From: Desulfobacteraceae bacterium
GTDB taxonomy: Bacteria > Desulfobacterota > Desulfobacteria > Desulfobacterales > UBA11574
Direction: 5' to 3'
Assembly: GCA_030671225.1 (NCBI GenBank)
Contig: DAOVAE010000081.1
Coordinates: 1-5,995 of the forward strand
DNA: 5,995 nt
Made by a program: the position numbers and the translations under genes. The notes under the pieces are model-generated. The model was not told the DNA's origin. It made no database searches and worked only from the letters and a program-made list of their open reading frames with translations. Positions 5,522 through 5,995 of this stretch are shown here, in pieces. Positions within the stretch are counted from its first letter, which is position 1. Each line of letters starts with the position of its first letter.

Positions 5522-5995
5522 AAAGTTCTTCCGGCGTAAATGCCACAACATCATCAATGCTGTTTGTATTTGTAAAGAGCATAACCAGACGGTCGATACC
5601 GAGAGCAACGCCGGATGCTTCCGGCATTAGTTGCAAGGATTCCAGAAAATTTTCGGGTAACGGATATGCCTGTTTCCCGGATTCGCTTCGTATCTTTTGT
5701 TCGCGCTCAAACCGCAGTCTCTGCTCAACCGGATCGGTCAATTCGGTAAACGCATTACAAAGCTCCACACCGCTTATGTAAAGCTCGAACCTTTCTGCCA
5801 AGGATCTGTTTTCCGGTTTCAGCCTTGCCAGGGAGGCACCAACAGCGGGGTAATCATAAAGAAAAAGCGGCTTTTTGTGCCCAAGATTCGGTTCGATGTC
5901 AATGGCCATCACTTCGTCAAACCGATCCTGTAAAACAGCCGTTTCCATGGAGACTGACGTAAATCTGTCAAATGCATCAGTCACCGACATCCTGG
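5520..5995 (-). CDS. epmA: EF-P lysine ligase EpmA (GenX/PoxA), C-terminal part
   Basis: The frame enters from the right edge and ends at TGA 5520-5522, showing 158 codons. EpmA is a class II lysyl-tRNA-synthetase paralogue that attaches (R)-beta-lysine to a conserved lysine of elongation factor P, easing ribosome stalling at polyproline. Seen: LYDYPAVGASLARL, ERFELYISGVELCNAFTELTDP in the catalytic core, and class II motif 3 SGVALGIDRLVML (about 5577-5615) with its Arg. ASLA in place of the LysRS SPLA form, GVELCNAFTELTDP, SGVALGIDRLVML and the ending VVAFTPEEL fit EpmA better than LysS. Lack of the anticodon-binding domain, the decisive difference, lies outside the window. ATG 5990 is internal: Arg precedes it in frame and the R-S-V-x-x-A-F context is mid-protein. 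The gene end coincides with the edge of MITE copy B. Confidence 0.85.
   Translation of the reverse strand, partial: RMSVTDAFDRFTSVSMETAVLQDRFDEVMAIDIEPNLGHKKPLFLYDYPAVGASLARLKPENRSLAERFELYISGVELCNAFTELTDPVEQRLRFEREQKIRSESGKQAYPLPENFLESLQLMPEASGVALGIDRLVMLFTNTNSIDDVVAFTPEEL

Noticed and set aside
5520..5990. ATG at 5990 as the true start of the minus-strand gene
   Set aside because: The frame stays open to the edge and the sequence there matches the middle of EpmA; a start here would lose class II motifs 1 and 2.
5520..5995. Assignment to lysyl-tRNA synthetase LysS
   Set aside because: The core fits both, but ASLA and the GVELCNAFTELTDP and SGVALGIDRLVML forms fit EpmA better. The N-terminal region outside the window would settle it.

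Overview
The window looks like a piece of a Gram-negative bacterial chromosome with moderate GC. The best guess is a sulfate-reducing deltaproteobacterium (Desulfobacterales type). This rests on an AlgC-type phosphomannomutase/phosphoglucomutase, an EpmA-type EF-P lysine ligase, and intergenic spaces full of palindromic repeats and a MITE-like element of a style I associate with that group. The taxonomy is inference from style, not proof.

Layout, left to right. (1) 1-1193, minus: a long open frame leaving the window on the left, encoding a divergent protein-kinase/UbiB-like protein. It has a clear glycine-rich loop and beta-3 lysine but no normal catalytic-loop aspartate. A near-consensus sigma-70 promoter lies upstream. 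(2) 1194-1632: intergenic, holding copy A of a 151-bp MITE-like element plus an extra 25-bp end fragment. (3) 1633-2976, plus: phosphomannomutase/phosphoglucomutase, complete. (4) 2977-3352: intergenic, with an AT-rich hairpin (probable terminator), a decayed minus-strand remnant of a four-helix-bundle (23S rRNA intervening-sequence type) protein, and inverted GTTCA-rich arms around it. (5) 3353-4570, plus: a 12-helix MFS exporter. (6) 4571-4846: intergenic, with a GC-rich hairpin, an inverted CTAAAGT-repeat element and terminator hairpins for the next gene. (7) 4847-5185, minus: a small acidic protein made of two copies of a four-cysteine zinc-ribbon-like module. (8) 5186-5519: promoter region, then copy B of the MITE-like element. 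(9) 5520-5995, minus: the C-terminal part of epmA, whose stop codon lies exactly at the edge of copy B.

The genes do not form one operon. The kinase-like gene and the mutase diverge, the mutase and transporter are separated by 376 bp with a terminator-like hairpin, and the zinc-ribbon gene has its own promoter and terminator. The mutase supplies hexose-1-phosphates for surface polysaccharide, and EpmA activates EF-P; no functional link among the five genes can be shown. The most unusual contents are the kinase-like protein with a substituted catalytic loop, the duplicated zinc-ribbon protein, and the two direct MITE copies that bracket the central three genes.
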